A model generated the notes under the pieces. That model did not search any database. It saw only the letters and a program-made list of their open reading frames with translations, and had not been told where the DNA came from. DNA of 64,000 nucleotides from UBA6265 sp964526965 (GTDB lineage Bacteria; Chloroflexota; Chloroflexia; Thermomicrobiales; UBA6265), in NCBI GenBank assembly GCA_964526965.1, contig CAZGML010000004.1:47956-111955 (forward strand), written 5' to 3'. This document shows, in pieces, positions 33,648 to 42,781 of this stretch. The number at the start of each line of letters is the position of its first letter. Within the stretch, counting starts at the first letter, position 1. The translations under genes and the position numbers were made by a program.

Positions 33648-35120
33648 GTGAAGCCAACATCATCGAATGTACTGACAAAAAACCCGCTACGGATTCTCCT
33701 CATATTAATCTTGAGCACAGCCTCGCTTGCAACTGTGGTTGCGCAAGGTATTGGGCCGGCCGGCCCATCACCAGCTACAGGTCATGCCTCGGTCGTCGCG
33801 ACGGGAACAGTCGAGATTGATGAAGAGCTCGCCCGATGGCACATCACCCGTCACACGGCTGAAGAAGGTGGATCAGAATTTACCAGTCCGAGCCAGGGAT
33901 TCATCGTCGCGGAAAATACGCCGATCCTTGTGACTACCGACGGCACGCAGAACACACGCCTGGCTGGCGGTGAAGCGATGAGCGTGCCTGGAGGAGCGTC
34001 GTTTGCCGTCACCACCTTTGGAGCGCCAGATACGTTCCTCTACATTCAGGTACTGGGCGAATCGGCAGAGCAGCTCGATGGCAGCACCGACCGAATTCTC
34101 ACGAGCGCCTCGTTCTCCGTAGAGCCCGCAGAATTCGATGCGAGCCTGATCCGTGATGTGCTTTCCGAAGACGAAGAGGGCTCCCTCCCCGAAGGCACCA
34201 CGCCAACTGCCATTTACGTGCAGGTTGGCGAAATCGAGATCTCCAGTGATCGCGGTACAACAAACCTGTTCCAGGGTGATGCAGCAACCTTCGAAGGTGA
34301 CCTGACAATCACGGCGATTGCTGACGGCAGTGTGTATTTCGCCGGCTTCGTCGGCGCCGAACTGCCAGTAATGGCAACCCCGGAACCAGCTACACCGGAG
34401 CCCACAGAGCCCCCGGCAACACCGGAACCCACTGAAGAGATCGTTGAGGTACCGGCGACTCCCGAAGTTACCGAGGAGCCGACTGAAGAAGTCGTGGAAG
34501 AGCCGGCAACGCCTGAGGCTGTGGAAGAAGAGGCTGAGCCAGTTGTGGTATCACCGCTTGCCGATCCGTTCAGCGGGCTGGCCTGTGTGGATCAAACGCT
34601 GTTCGATGACGGTCTGCAGGTGGATGAAGCCGGCGTTCAATACGAGTTCGTTGGTCCGGTAGATAGCGGTGAATTCGCCTTGATCGCAACACTCGAAGAG
34701 AACTCCCAGTGGGGTGATGTCGACTCCAGCGTGTGGATTAGCACCAACAACGAGAANNNNNNNNNNNNNNNNNNNNNNNNNNNNNNNNNNNNNNNNNNNN
34801 NNNNNNNNNNNNNNNNNNNNNNNNNNNNNNNNNNNNNNNNNNNNNNNNNNNNNNNNCTCACCGATGGCGAAGAGGTCAACACCTACGGCACTGACCCAAA
34901 CAATCAGGATACGGACGGTGACCTCTTTTATGATGGTGGTGAAATTATTCGCGGTACGGATCCACTCAACCCGGATACCGACGGCGACGGCCTGTTGGAC
35001 GGCGACGAGGAATATGTCTACGGAACTGACCCGCTGAATCCGGACACCGATGGAGACGGCGTCTCCGACGGCGATGAAGTGAATAACGGTACCGATCCGC
35101 TTGATCCAGAAGACTTCTAG
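33648..35120 (+). CDS. Secreted protein with cupin-like region and thrombospondin type 3-like calcium repeats (crosses a gap)
   Basis: Translation starts at GTG after GGAGG. A signal peptide (ILLILILSTASLATVVAQ) is followed by a beta-rich region of about 200 residues that looks cupin-like (TPILVTTDGTQNTRLAGGEA, SVPGGASFAVTTFGAPDTF). Next comes a Thr/Pro/Glu linker (PATPEPTEPPATPEP), a further domain with one Cys, and a scaffold gap at 34757-34856. After the gap there are three calcium-loop repeats of the DTDGDGLLDGDE type separated by YGTDPLNP. These bind calcium in extracellular proteins. The frame agrees on both sides of the 100 N, but the true gap length is unknown. murB starts directly at the next base after the stop. 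Confidence 0.75.
   Translation: MKPTSSNVLTKNPLRILLILILSTASLATVVAQGIGPAGPSPATGHASVVATGTVEIDEELARWHITRHTAEEGGSEFTSPSQGFIVAENTPILVTTDGTQNTRLAGGEAMSVPGGASFAVTTFGAPDTFLYIQVLGESAEQLDGSTDRILTSASFSVEPAEFDASLIRDVLSEDEEGSLPEGTTPTAIYVQVGEIEISSDRGTTNLFQGDAATFEGDLTITAIADGSVYFAGFVGAELPVMATPEPATPEPTEPPATPEPTEEIVEVPATPEVTEEPTEEVVEEPATPEAVEEEAEPVVVSPLADPFSGLACVDQTLFDDGLQVDEAGVQYEFVGPVDSGEFALIATLEENSQWGDVDSSVWISTNNEXXXXXXXXXXXXXXXXXXXXXXXXXXXXXXXXXXLTDGEEVNTYGTDPNNQDTDGDLFYDGGEIIRGTDPLNPDTDGDGLLDGDEEYVYGTDPLNPDTDGDGVSDGDEVNNGTDPLDPEDF
34757..34856. other. Assembly gap (100 N)
   Basis: Exactly 100 unknown bases inside the calcium-repeat protein gene; the round number marks a placeholder of unknown true length. 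Confidence 0.98.
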
Positions 35121-36023
35121 ATGATCGAAGATCTGCCAAACATTGAGCGTAATATTCCGCTTGGACCACTGACGACGTACAAGATCGGTGGTCCGGCGGA
35201 TTACTTTGTAGCCGTGCATTCTGCCAGGGAGTTGGAGAATGCTGTCCGCGCGGCCCGGGCCGACGAGGTGGATTGGTTCCTCCTTGGTACCGGCGCAAAT
35301 ATCCTTATTGGTGATGGCGGCTGGCGCGGACTGGTGATTCACAATCAGAGCGATCATATCAGCGTCGATGGTGAGCGCATCACCGCCGAAAGCGGCGCGG
35401 TGTTCGCCGATTTGATCACGCTCGCCGCCGAGCACGAACTCAGCGGACTTGAGCATTACGCCGGAATTCCAAGCAGTGTTGGCGGCGCGATCTGGCAGAA
35501 CCTCCACTTTCTGGCGCCAGACCGACAGAGCACGATGTTCATCGAGTCCGTTGTCGAAACGGCCCGCGTGTTGCTCGCGGATAACGAGGTCATCGAAGTC
35601 GACAAACACTGGTTCAACTTTGGTTACGACGACTCCCGTCTCCACCACGAGGAAATTGTGGTGCTGGATGTGACGTTCAAGCTGGAACCTGCCTCACGCG
35701 AGGCGATACTGGCGCAGGCCGAGAAAAACCTGCAATGGCGTCGTGAACGCCATCCGGACCTGATTGAATTTCCAAGTTGCGGCTCGGTCTTCAAGAAGAT
35801 CGATGGTGTTGGGGCGGGTCGGCTCATTGATGCAGCCGGGCTAAAGGGGTACCGCGTTGGAGGAGTGCATGTTTCGGAGAAGCACGCGAACTTCCTCGTG
35901 AATCCCAAAGGCGGCACTGCTGCGAACGTGATGGATCTTGTGCGACACATCCAGGAGACCGTGAAGGAGGACTCCGGATACGATCTCGAGATGGAGATCA
36001 GTTGCATCGGAGAATTTCTCTAG
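35121..36023 (+). CDS. murB: UDP-N-acetylenolpyruvoylglucosamine reductase
   Basis: The 300-residue FAD enzyme completes UDP-N-acetylmuramic acid for peptidoglycan. Family motifs are NIPLGPLTTYKIGGPADYF, LLGTGANILIGDGGW, the FAD-site YAGIPSSVGGAIWQN, FGYDDSRLH, and the C-terminal FPSCGSVFKK with the catalytic Ser, then GYRVGGVHVSEKHANFLVN and Glu in ISCIGEF. The ATG follows the upstream TAG with no spacer, so translation may be coupled to the secreted calcium-repeat protein. The presence of murB shows that the organism makes peptidoglycan. Confidence 0.96.
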   Translation: MIEDLPNIERNIPLGPLTTYKIGGPADYFVAVHSARELENAVRAARADEVDWFLLGTGANILIGDGGWRGLVIHNQSDHISVDGERITAESGAVFADLITLAAEHELSGLEHYAGIPSSVGGAIWQNLHFLAPDRQSTMFIESVVETARVLLADNEVIEVDKHWFNFGYDDSRLHHEEIVVLDVTFKLEPASREAILAQAEKNLQWRRERHPDLIEFPSCGSVFKKIDGVGAGRLIDAAGLKGYRVGGVHVSEKHANFLVNPKGGTAANVMDLVRHIQETVKEDSGYDLEMEISCIGEFL

Positions 36024-36034
36024 CGGAAAACGCA

Positions 36035-36067
36035 AGAAGCTGACCGAACGATATTCGGTCAGCTTCT
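36035..36067. terminator. Shared hairpin between convergent murB and ndh
   Basis: Fourteen-base perfect arms (36035-36048 and 36054-36067) with a five-base loop lie between the two stops. T runs are weak on both sides. Confidence 0.75.
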
Positions 36068-36069
36068 GG

Positions 36070-37410
36070 TTAATCCTGGTCCTTACCATCGTTACCTGGT
36101 TCGTGTTCGTAATCCAGAATCAGGCGGCCGCTGCGGTTGTAGCCAACGTAATCCCACATCCATTTCCAGAAGACGAAAAGTCGATTGCGGAAATTGACCA
36201 GTCGCAAAATATGTATCAACGCCCAAATGAGCCAGGCGACGATTCCGGTGAACTGCACCTTGCCGATTTGTGCGACCGCGCGATTACGGCCAATGGTAGC
36301 CATTGAACCGTAGTCCTGATAGACAAATGGCTCATACTCTGCACCGGAGATGCCACGTAGCACATTGGATGCAGCGTGCCGGCCGCTCTGCTGGGCTACC
36401 TGTGCCACGCCAGGCAGCGGTCGACCCTCTGGTCCGGGCACATGGGCGGTATCGCCAACGACGAAGATTTCCTTATGGCCCGGAATATTGAGCTCGGGGG
36501 TAACGATTGCGCGCGAGCCGCGATCGAGTTCGACGATATTCGTGAGCTTCTCGTTGAGCTCAGAACCGCGAATGCCGGCTGCCCAGATAATGAGCCCGGC
36601 CTCGATCCGGGATTCGTTATTGATCTCCACGCCTTTTTCGTCCACGTTCGTCACCATGGCGCCGGTGCGAACTTCCACGCCGAGCCGATTGAGGTCGCTG
36701 GCGGCGGCAGCGGAAAGCTTGGGATCGAAGCCGGGAAAGATGCGATCCATGCCTTCAAGCAGCACGATTCTGGTGTGACGCGTATCGATGTAGCGGAACT
36801 CTCGTGGCAGCGTGAATTTGGCGAGCTCGGCAATGGCCCCGGCCATCTCAACGCCGGTCGGGCCTCCGCCAACCAGCACGTAGGTGAGAAGCCGCTCGCG
36901 TTCAGCGCGATCCGTCGCGACCTCTGCCAACTCGAAGTTGAGCAGAATCTGGCGCTGTATTCGCTCGGCATCTTCCAGGCTCTTCAGGCCCCAGGCGTGT
37001 TCAGCCCAGTGATCGTTACCGAAGTAAGAATCCCGCGCTCCGGTGGCTATGATGAGATAGTCGTATTCAACGGGCTCATCGGCTGCGAGGATCACTTTGT
37101 GACCCTCTACGTCGATATCAATGGCCTCATCAAAGACCACATGGACATTCTTCTGCCGCTTAAACATGTGTCGTAGCGGCTGGGCCACGTGCTCTTCCGA
37201 AAGCTGACTGGATGCAACCTGGTACAGCAACGGCACGAAGAGATTGTAATTACGGCGGTCGATGAGTGTGACCTGCAGGTCCTCATCGGCGAAAGCCTTG
37301 GCGGCATCTACACCACCGAACCCACCGCCGATGATGACGACCTTTACAGGGCCAGCATGCGGCCGGTGAACAATATCAGGACTGGTTGTTTCCAAGGTGG
37401 TTGAAACCAC
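36070..37410 (-). CDS. ndh: Type II NADH:quinone oxidoreductase
   Basis: The 446-residue flavoprotein oxidises NADH and reduces quinone without proton pumping. It has two Rossmann motifs, VVIIGGGFGGVDAAKAFAD for FAD and YVLVGGGPTGVEMAGAIAE for NADH. Other NDH-2 motifs are DYLIIATGA, the quinone-side IFVVGDTAHV and VAQVAQQSGRHAA, and a C-terminal amphipathic membrane helix region (FTGIVAWLIWALIHILRLV). GTG 37410 is chosen since GGAG lies six bases upstream; the frame extends to 37464. It sits beside the pnt operon on the same strand, so both manage pyridine nucleotide redox state. Confidence 0.94.
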   Translation of the reverse strand: MVSTTLETTSPDIVHRPHAGPVKVVIIGGGFGGVDAAKAFADEDLQVTLIDRRNYNLFVPLLYQVASSQLSEEHVAQPLRHMFKRQKNVHVVFDEAIDIDVEGHKVILAADEPVEYDYLIIATGARDSYFGNDHWAEHAWGLKSLEDAERIQRQILLNFELAEVATDRAERERLLTYVLVGGGPTGVEMAGAIAELAKFTLPREFRYIDTRHTRIVLLEGMDRIFPGFDPKLSAAAASDLNRLGVEVRTGAMVTNVDEKGVEINNESRIEAGLIIWAAGIRGSELNEKLTNIVELDRGSRAIVTPELNIPGHKEIFVVGDTAHVPGPEGRPLPGVAQVAQQSGRHAASNVLRGISGAEYEPFVYQDYGSMATIGRNRAVAQIGKVQFTGIVAWLIWALIHILRLVNFRNRLFVFWKWMWDYVGYNRSGRLILDYEHEPGNDGKDQD

Positions 37411-37559
37411 ATCAAGCTCCAGTGCAGTGTAAGAAACGCCAAAAACGACATGCGCCGAAAACAATTATCCGGGCGATAGCTCGTACGAGAGTATCACCCG
37501 GATACAACGTACCGCCGCTACCCGATATTTTTCAACCGGAGTAGCTGGCGGCAGCGTAT

Positions 37560-38966
37560 TTAAACGTCCTTGACCTCGCCAATCAGCGCCTGAAGGGTGT
37601 CCTTCGCGTCGCCGAATAGCATTGAGGTGTGATCCTTGTGGAAGAGTTCGTTTTCCACGCCGGCGAAACCAGGATTCATGCCACGCTTGAGCACGATCAC
37701 CCGCTCGGCTTCATCGACTGCAAGAATCGGCATTCCGTAAATGGGGCTGGATGGATCATCTCGTGCGGCCGGGTTGGTCACGTCGTTGGCACCAATCACC
37801 AGCGCAACGTCGGTCTTGGAGAATTCGCCGTTGATCTGGTCCATTTCATACAGGTCTTCGTATGGAACGTTGGCCTCAGCCAACAGCACGTTCATGTGTC
37901 CTGGCATACGTCCCGCCACGGGGTGAATGGCGTAGCGCACATCCACACCTCGATCGTTCAGGGCCGCCGCCAGTTCCTGTACGGCATGCTGGGCCTGCGC
38001 GACAGCAAGGCCGTAGCCTGGCACCACGATCACGCGCTCAGCGTACCCGAGGGATACGGCGGCATCATCTAGCGAAGCTTCGCGTACAGGCTTGGCCTCG
38101 CCAGTTCCGGCAGAAGCTCCGCCGGGCAAGGCTGCTGCACCAAAGCTTCCAAAGATCACGTTCATCATGCTGCGGTTCATGGCCTTTGCCATCAACAGCG
38201 AGAGGAACGTACCACTGGCTCCAACCAGCGTACCGGCCACAATGAGCGGCTGCAGGTTGAGCACAAAACCCGTGAGGATGACGGCGACACCGGAGAAGGC
38301 GTTCAGCAGGGCGATCACGACCGGCATATCCGCGCCGCCAATCGGCATGACCAGCAGGTACCCGGCAGCCAGCGCAATGATGCACGTGATAACCAGCAGG
38401 ATGTTGCCAAACGTACCGGAGCCCGCAAAAATGCCGGCGATAATGCCGATCGTCATGGCAGCGATGATTGAGGCAGCAAGCACGTTTCGTTCGATGGGAA
38501 GCTTTGGCAGCCCGCCAATAATCCCTTGCAGTTTGCCAAACGCGACGATACTACCAGTGAACGTGAACGAACCAACTACTGTTCCGATAAGCACGGTAGC
38601 AAACGTTCCGCGACCCATGTCGGTTGTGCCCAGGCCCTCGGCCAGGCCAATGAACACTGCGGCAGCACCGCTGAGGCCGTTGAAGATCGCCACCATTTGC
38701 GGCATGGCTGTCATCTGAACGCGCTGGGCCATGTAATAGCCTGGTGCGCCGCCCACGATCATCGCAAGCACGATCCAGATATAGTTTCGGTCTACAGACT
38801 CGTGGAAGAACGTGACAAAAATCGCGAGGCCCATACCAGCCACTGCAAGGGTATTTCCGAGCCTGGCCGTTTTCGGCGTGCTTAGTCGCCAGATTGCCAC
38901 GATCAGCAGAATTGCTGAGATGAGATAAGCGAGATCAACAATTGCTCGCCCCCAATTGTCGATCAT
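37560..38966 (-). CDS. pntB: NAD(P) transhydrogenase subunit beta
   Basis: The 468-residue protein combines about nine transmembrane helices (domain II) with the C-terminal NADPH-binding domain III. Domain III is marked by VIVVPGYGLAVAQAQHAVQELA, YAIHPVAGRMPGHMNVLLAEANVPYE, VIGANDVTNPAA and GMNPGFAGVENELF. It couples hydride transfer between NADH and NADP+ to proton movement. It overlaps the preceding pntA2 gene by four bases (ATGA) and ends the operon. Confidence 0.97.
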   Translation of the reverse strand: MIDNWGRAIVDLAYLISAILLIVAIWRLSTPKTARLGNTLAVAGMGLAIFVTFFHESVDRNYIWIVLAMIVGGAPGYYMAQRVQMTAMPQMVAIFNGLSGAAAVFIGLAEGLGTTDMGRGTFATVLIGTVVGSFTFTGSIVAFGKLQGIIGGLPKLPIERNVLAASIIAAMTIGIIAGIFAGSGTFGNILLVITCIIALAAGYLLVMPIGGADMPVVIALLNAFSGVAVILTGFVLNLQPLIVAGTLVGASGTFLSLLMAKAMNRSMMNVIFGSFGAAALPGGASAGTGEAKPVREASLDDAAVSLGYAERVIVVPGYGLAVAQAQHAVQELAAALNDRGVDVRYAIHPVAGRMPGHMNVLLAEANVPYEDLYEMDQINGEFSKTDVALVIGANDVTNPAARDDPSSPIYGMPILAVDEAERVIVLKRGMNPGFAGVENELFHKDHTSMLFGDAKDTLQALIGEVKDV

Positions 38967-39277
38967 GAACGCTGCTCCTCTTTAGCGGATGCTTGCTGGC
39001 GACCTTTAAACATTGCCAGCATTCGGTCGGTAACGACGTATCCACCAACGATATTTGCGGAGGCAGATGCAACGGCCAGGAACGCCATGACCTGCAGGAA
39101 CAGTGTATCCGCGGCACCGAACACGATCATTCCGCCGAGAAGCACAATTCCAGAGATCATATTGGTGGCACTCATCAGCGGCGTGTGCAGTGTTGGCGGC
39201 ACTCGCTGGATCAGAATGATTCCCAGGTATGTCGCCAGCACCAACACATAGATGGCGCTTAGGGCTGTATCATCCAT
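38963..39277 (-). CDS. pntAB: NAD(P) transhydrogenase subunit alpha part 2 (membrane)
   Basis: The 104-residue protein supplies the three or four helices of domain II normally at the C-terminal end of PntA (LSAIYVLVLATYLGIILIQ, then TPLMSATNMISGIVLLGGMI and AFLAVASASANIVGGYVVTDRML). The segment with TPLMSATNAI-like sequence is characteristic. It overlaps pntA1 by eight bases and pntB by four. The three-gene arrangement is that of Rhodospirillum-type transhydrogenases. Confidence 0.95.
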   Translation of the reverse strand: MDDTALSAIYVLVLATYLGIILIQRVPPTLHTPLMSATNMISGIVLLGGMIVFGAADTLFLQVMAFLAVASASANIVGGYVVTDRMLAMFKGRQQASAKEEQRS

Positions 39278-40745
39278 CGTTCTTTCTCTCCTCTTCCTCT
39301 ACGCTCCTCACGCCCCCGGGCTCATCAGCCACATCCGGCTGCGTGTATATGTCGTCGAGTTCTACCGGCTCTTCAGCCTGAGTGGATTGCACCTCGGCTG
39401 CGATACGTTTGGCTTCTTCACTGCGCGTAATAATGGTTGATTGCTCTGCCAGGTCGCTGAGTTTTTCGGTGTTAATCGAATCAATCGACTCTTCCACTGC
39501 CTCAGCCCCGGCATTTTCCGCAACCGGTTCAGTTTCTGGTTCCGGGGTTGCATTCGGATCGGCGAGTTCTGCCATGCCCATCATCTTGCGGGTCTGCTCA
39601 TGAACGATCTCTCCCTTGTGCGTTATACACATTCCGGCGAGGATCTCGTCCTCAAAGTCGAGATTAATCGCTCCGTCCTTAATGAGCAGGTCCAGGAAGT
39701 TCGTGATGACCTTGCCATACATTTGGCTGGCATGCACCGGCAATGTGGCTGGCAGATTGAGCGTGCCAACGATGGTTACACCGTGCTCGGTGGTTACCTC
39801 ACCCGGCGTGGTTAGCTCGCAATTACCACCCGTTTCGGCAGCCAAATCCACGATCACACTACCGTGGCGCATGCGCTCCACAGCTTCGCCGGGAATCATC
39901 TTCGGGGCGGGGCGGCCTGGAACCAGTGCGGTTGTCACAACTACATCTGCGTTGGCGATGTAATCGTTCAACCCTTCCTGCTGCTTACGAAGTTCTTCCG
40001 GAGTGGCCTCGCGGGCATATCCGCCGGCAGTTTCAGCATCTGCCCCGGTGTCGATCTCAACGAACTTCGCGCCAAGGCTCTCCACCTGCTCCTTCACCAC
40101 TGCGCGGACGTCATAGGCGTCCACCACGGCTCCGAGGCGACGAGCCGTTGCGATAGCCTGCAGGCCGGCGACGCCGGCACCGAGAACCAACACGCGGGCC
40201 GGACGAATGGTGCCTGCCGCTGTCATAAGCAGCGGGAAGAACTTGGGCAGATGATTTGCCGCAAGCAAGACCGCCTTGTAGCCAGAAATGCTACTCATGG
40301 CGCTGAGCGCATCCATACTCTGGGCGCGGGTAATGCGCGGAACTGTATCTACCGCCATCGCGGTGACGCCGGATTCAGCAAGCTGTCGGTTCAAGTCATG
40401 ATTGACCAGCGGGGCGAGAAAGCTCACCAGCATCTGGCCATGCCTGACATGATCGAGTTCGCCGCGATCCGGCGATGGGGCTTGCACGCCCACTACAATA
40501 TCGGCCTGTGCGAAAACTTCGTCGCTCGAATCTGCAATTGTGGCGCCCTGGGCGGTGTATTCTTCGTCGGCGATCGACGACCCGTTCCCGGCACCCTTCT
40601 CGACCACAACCTTGAGCCCTTTACCCACCAGGTGCTTTACCGAATCGGGTATTAAACCGACACGGGTCTCACCGGCAGCCGTTTCCTTCACCACACCTAT
40701 GGTGACGGAATTGGCTCCGTTGACTTGTTCCGGGTTCTCGGCCAT
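39270..40745 (-). CDS. pntAA: NAD(P) transhydrogenase subunit alpha part 1 with long acidic C-terminal extension
   Basis: The 491-residue product contains the NADH-binding domain I (about residues 15-385), with IGVVKETAAGETRVGLIPDSV, VVEKGAGNGSSIADEEY, VLVLGAGVAGLQAIATARRLGA, the RQD-loop region ITRAQSMDALSAM, and YGKVITNFLDLLIKDG. After the usual end, about 105 further residues follow. They are acidic and begin with NATPEPETEPVAENAG, so this extension resembles the ATPE tails of exported proteins although PntA is cytosolic. ATG 40745 is preceded by GGAGGAGGG. It is the first gene of the pnt operon. Confidence 0.95.
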   Translation of the reverse strand: MAENPEQVNGANSVTIGVVKETAAGETRVGLIPDSVKHLVGKGLKVVVEKGAGNGSSIADEEYTAQGATIADSSDEVFAQADIVVGVQAPSPDRGELDHVRHGQMLVSFLAPLVNHDLNRQLAESGVTAMAVDTVPRITRAQSMDALSAMSSISGYKAVLLAANHLPKFFPLLMTAAGTIRPARVLVLGAGVAGLQAIATARRLGAVVDAYDVRAVVKEQVESLGAKFVEIDTGADAETAGGYAREATPEELRKQQEGLNDYIANADVVVTTALVPGRPAPKMIPGEAVERMRHGSVIVDLAAETGGNCELTTPGEVTTEHGVTIVGTLNLPATLPVHASQMYGKVITNFLDLLIKDGAINLDFEDEILAGMCITHKGEIVHEQTRKMMGMAELADPNATPEPETEPVAENAGAEAVEESIDSINTEKLSDLAEQSTIITRSEEAKRIAAEVQSTQAEEPVELDDIYTQPDVADEPGGVRSVEEEERKNDG

Positions 40746-41227
40746 TCGGCCCTCCTCCACAACTCGTATCTCCACCGCAACAAAAACGTTGCAGTATTCC
40801 TGTGTACACAGTGATTTCGGTCAGATGATCCACCACGGCGGTACACCCTCCGATTGTCTGTGCGTGCGGTTGTCTATTGGGAGTATCAATGTATTTCGCT
40901 GAAAACGCTAGGTGAGAATGAGTTGCAACTGCCAGCCCGCACCTGAGCATTTCCTACACGGGTATCTTGTACTTCCAACCAGTAATCAGATCACTTGCGA
41001 CGCGGCGACGGGTTTCTTCTGTTTGTAACAGTGCGCGATAACCACTGCCGTGGCGAGGAATGTGTCTGTCAGAATCCGGGCACAACCCTTATTATCGTGT
41101 TAACATTTCTGATCGAGCACAAACCTATACTTGCCTCGGTCGGGAAAGGCTTCGTGTGAAGCCAGGCCAAACCGCTCCGGCGGTCGCCTTCCGATGCGGC
41201 TTTAGCCAACACAGGGAGAATACGCTA
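40746..41227. other. Divergent intergenic region upstream of pntAA and the sugar ABC operon
   Basis: About 480 bases without a credible gene. It must hold two divergent promoters. A TATACT box near 41129 is a candidate -10 for the binding-protein gene, but no good -35 is at the right distance. An AGGGAG ribosome site precedes 41228. Nothing else was recognised. Confidence 0.5.
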
Positions 41228-42706
41228 ATGTCACGTTCTATCTCTCGTCGTTCACTCGTGCAGAAGAGTTCTGCACTCGGCGCTACCGCGGCATTTGCCA
41301 AGGTCGGCATGATTGCAGCCCAGGATGCGACGCCAGGGGCCTCGCCGGAGGTCGAAGTCGACGCCGATTTCCTGGCAGCCCAGGAGCAACTCATCGAGGA
41401 CCTGAAGCAGTACGAAGGTCAGACCCTGCGCATGCTCAGCGCTGTGGCCGGCGGCAAGGATCCGGACGAGGATGTACTCTTCGCCGAAGAGTTCGAGCGA
41501 CTGACAGGCATTAAGCTCGATCTCGTACACCCCACCGCTGATTACGATCAGAAGCGCCAGGCTGACCTGACCGCAGGTGTTGAGTACGACCTCATTTACA
41601 CCAACAAGCAACACATGGATGTCATGGTGAACGACGAAATCCTCGTCGACCTCACCGAGCAGATCAACAACTCGGCTGTTCTTGGCAATCCAACCGTTAT
41701 CCCGACGGATGAGTGGGATCAGATTAAGTACGGCGACCAGATTTTCAGCGTGTTCAACAAGTTCGAAGGTAGCCGCATGCTCACCATGCGTGGTGACTGG
41801 CTCGACAAACTTGGCCTGGACACACCGTCCACCCTGGATGAGGTGTACGACACCATGGTCGCCCTGCGCGATGGCGACCCAGTGGGCGACGGTAGCCAGC
41901 CGATTGGATTCAGCGCCACTGAGACCTACGACTTCCAGCCATTTTTCAGCGCGTTTGGCCTCCGCAACGGCTTTACCAATGCCGACCCGGAGAGCCGATC
42001 GATCGACTACGCCAGTGATGCAGCCGTTGAGGCGTATGCATACCTCAACATGCTGTTCGAAGAAGGACTCATCGACCCGAACTTCGCCACACAGGACATG
42101 GCTGCCGTTCGTAACCAGTTCATGACCGACAAGGTCAGTTCCCACTGCTACTGGGATACCTGGGTCGGACTCTACAACCAGCAGGTCCACGCCAACGATC
42201 CGGATTCCGAATTCCGCGCAATCGGTGTCGCCGCTGCGGCAGACGAGAACGGCAACGTGACGATTACCCGCGGTCAGCCAAGCGTGTGGACGATTCCGAT
42301 CAACGCACCGAACCCGGAAATGGCATTCAAGGTTCTTGAGTGGTGGCACACGTTCGATGGCATTCAGCTCACATCGTTGGGTATTGAAGGCCACGATTTC
42401 ACCGTGAGCGACGATGGCACCTACGAACTTACCGAAATCGGTGAGCAGCACGCCATGGATCACGGCCAGCCAACTCCGTACAACTCCAACTGGGTGAACC
42501 CGGTCGGCGAACTGCCAGGCCTCGCCCAGGCACAGGAGATTACCGTTGAGCACTCCAGCCTGGACTACTACGGACCAGACTGGGAGCCGACCATCAAGCC
42601 ACTAATCGACGAAGCGATGATCCGCATGATCCTCGGCGACATCTCTGCTGAAGAGGGTGTTGCCAACCTGCAGGAAGAACTCCGTGCCCTGGACTTCATC
42701 GACTAA
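41228..42706 (+). CDS. ABC transporter extracellular solute-binding protein, family 1 (carbohydrate type)
   Basis: The 492-residue protein has a twin-arginine-like signal (SRRSLVQKSSALGATAAFAKVGMIAAQ), a DATPGASPE linker, then a family-1 solute-binding fold related to lipoprotein LplA-type sugar binders. Visible parts are RMLSAVAGGKDPDEDVLFAEEF, ERLTGIKLDLVHPTADYD, DEVYDTMVALRDGDPVGDG, and SVWTIPINAPNPEMAFKVLEWW. It would deliver an oligosaccharide or sugar derivative to the two permeases encoded downstream. An intercistronic hairpin after its stop would favour its higher expression. Confidence 0.9.
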   Translation: MSRSISRRSLVQKSSALGATAAFAKVGMIAAQDATPGASPEVEVDADFLAAQEQLIEDLKQYEGQTLRMLSAVAGGKDPDEDVLFAEEFERLTGIKLDLVHPTADYDQKRQADLTAGVEYDLIYTNKQHMDVMVNDEILVDLTEQINNSAVLGNPTVIPTDEWDQIKYGDQIFSVFNKFEGSRMLTMRGDWLDKLGLDTPSTLDEVYDTMVALRDGDPVGDGSQPIGFSATETYDFQPFFSAFGLRNGFTNADPESRSIDYASDAAVEAYAYLNMLFEEGLIDPNFATQDMAAVRNQFMTDKVSSHCYWDTWVGLYNQQVHANDPDSEFRAIGVAAAADENGNVTITRGQPSVWTIPINAPNPEMAFKVLEWWHTFDGIQLTSLGIEGHDFTVSDDGTYELTEIGEQHAMDHGQPTPYNSNWVNPVGELPGLAQAQEITVEHSSLDYYGPDWEPTIKPLIDEAMIRMILGDISAEEGVANLQEELRALDFID

Positions 42707-42728
42707 ACCGGTCTTCCGGTTGCTTTCA

Positions 42729-42758
42729 GGAGGGATGGCGAAACTGCGCCATCCCTCC
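42729..42758 (+). promoter_or_regulatory. Intercistronic stem-loop in the sugar ABC operon
   Basis: Perfect twelve-base arms (42729-42740 and 42747-42758) around a six-base loop lie between the binding-protein stop and the first permease, with no T run. This placement is typical of hairpins that protect the upstream mRNA or partly terminate. Confidence 0.8.
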
Positions 42759-42781
42759 GTGGTGTCAAGAGGTCGTTTGGC

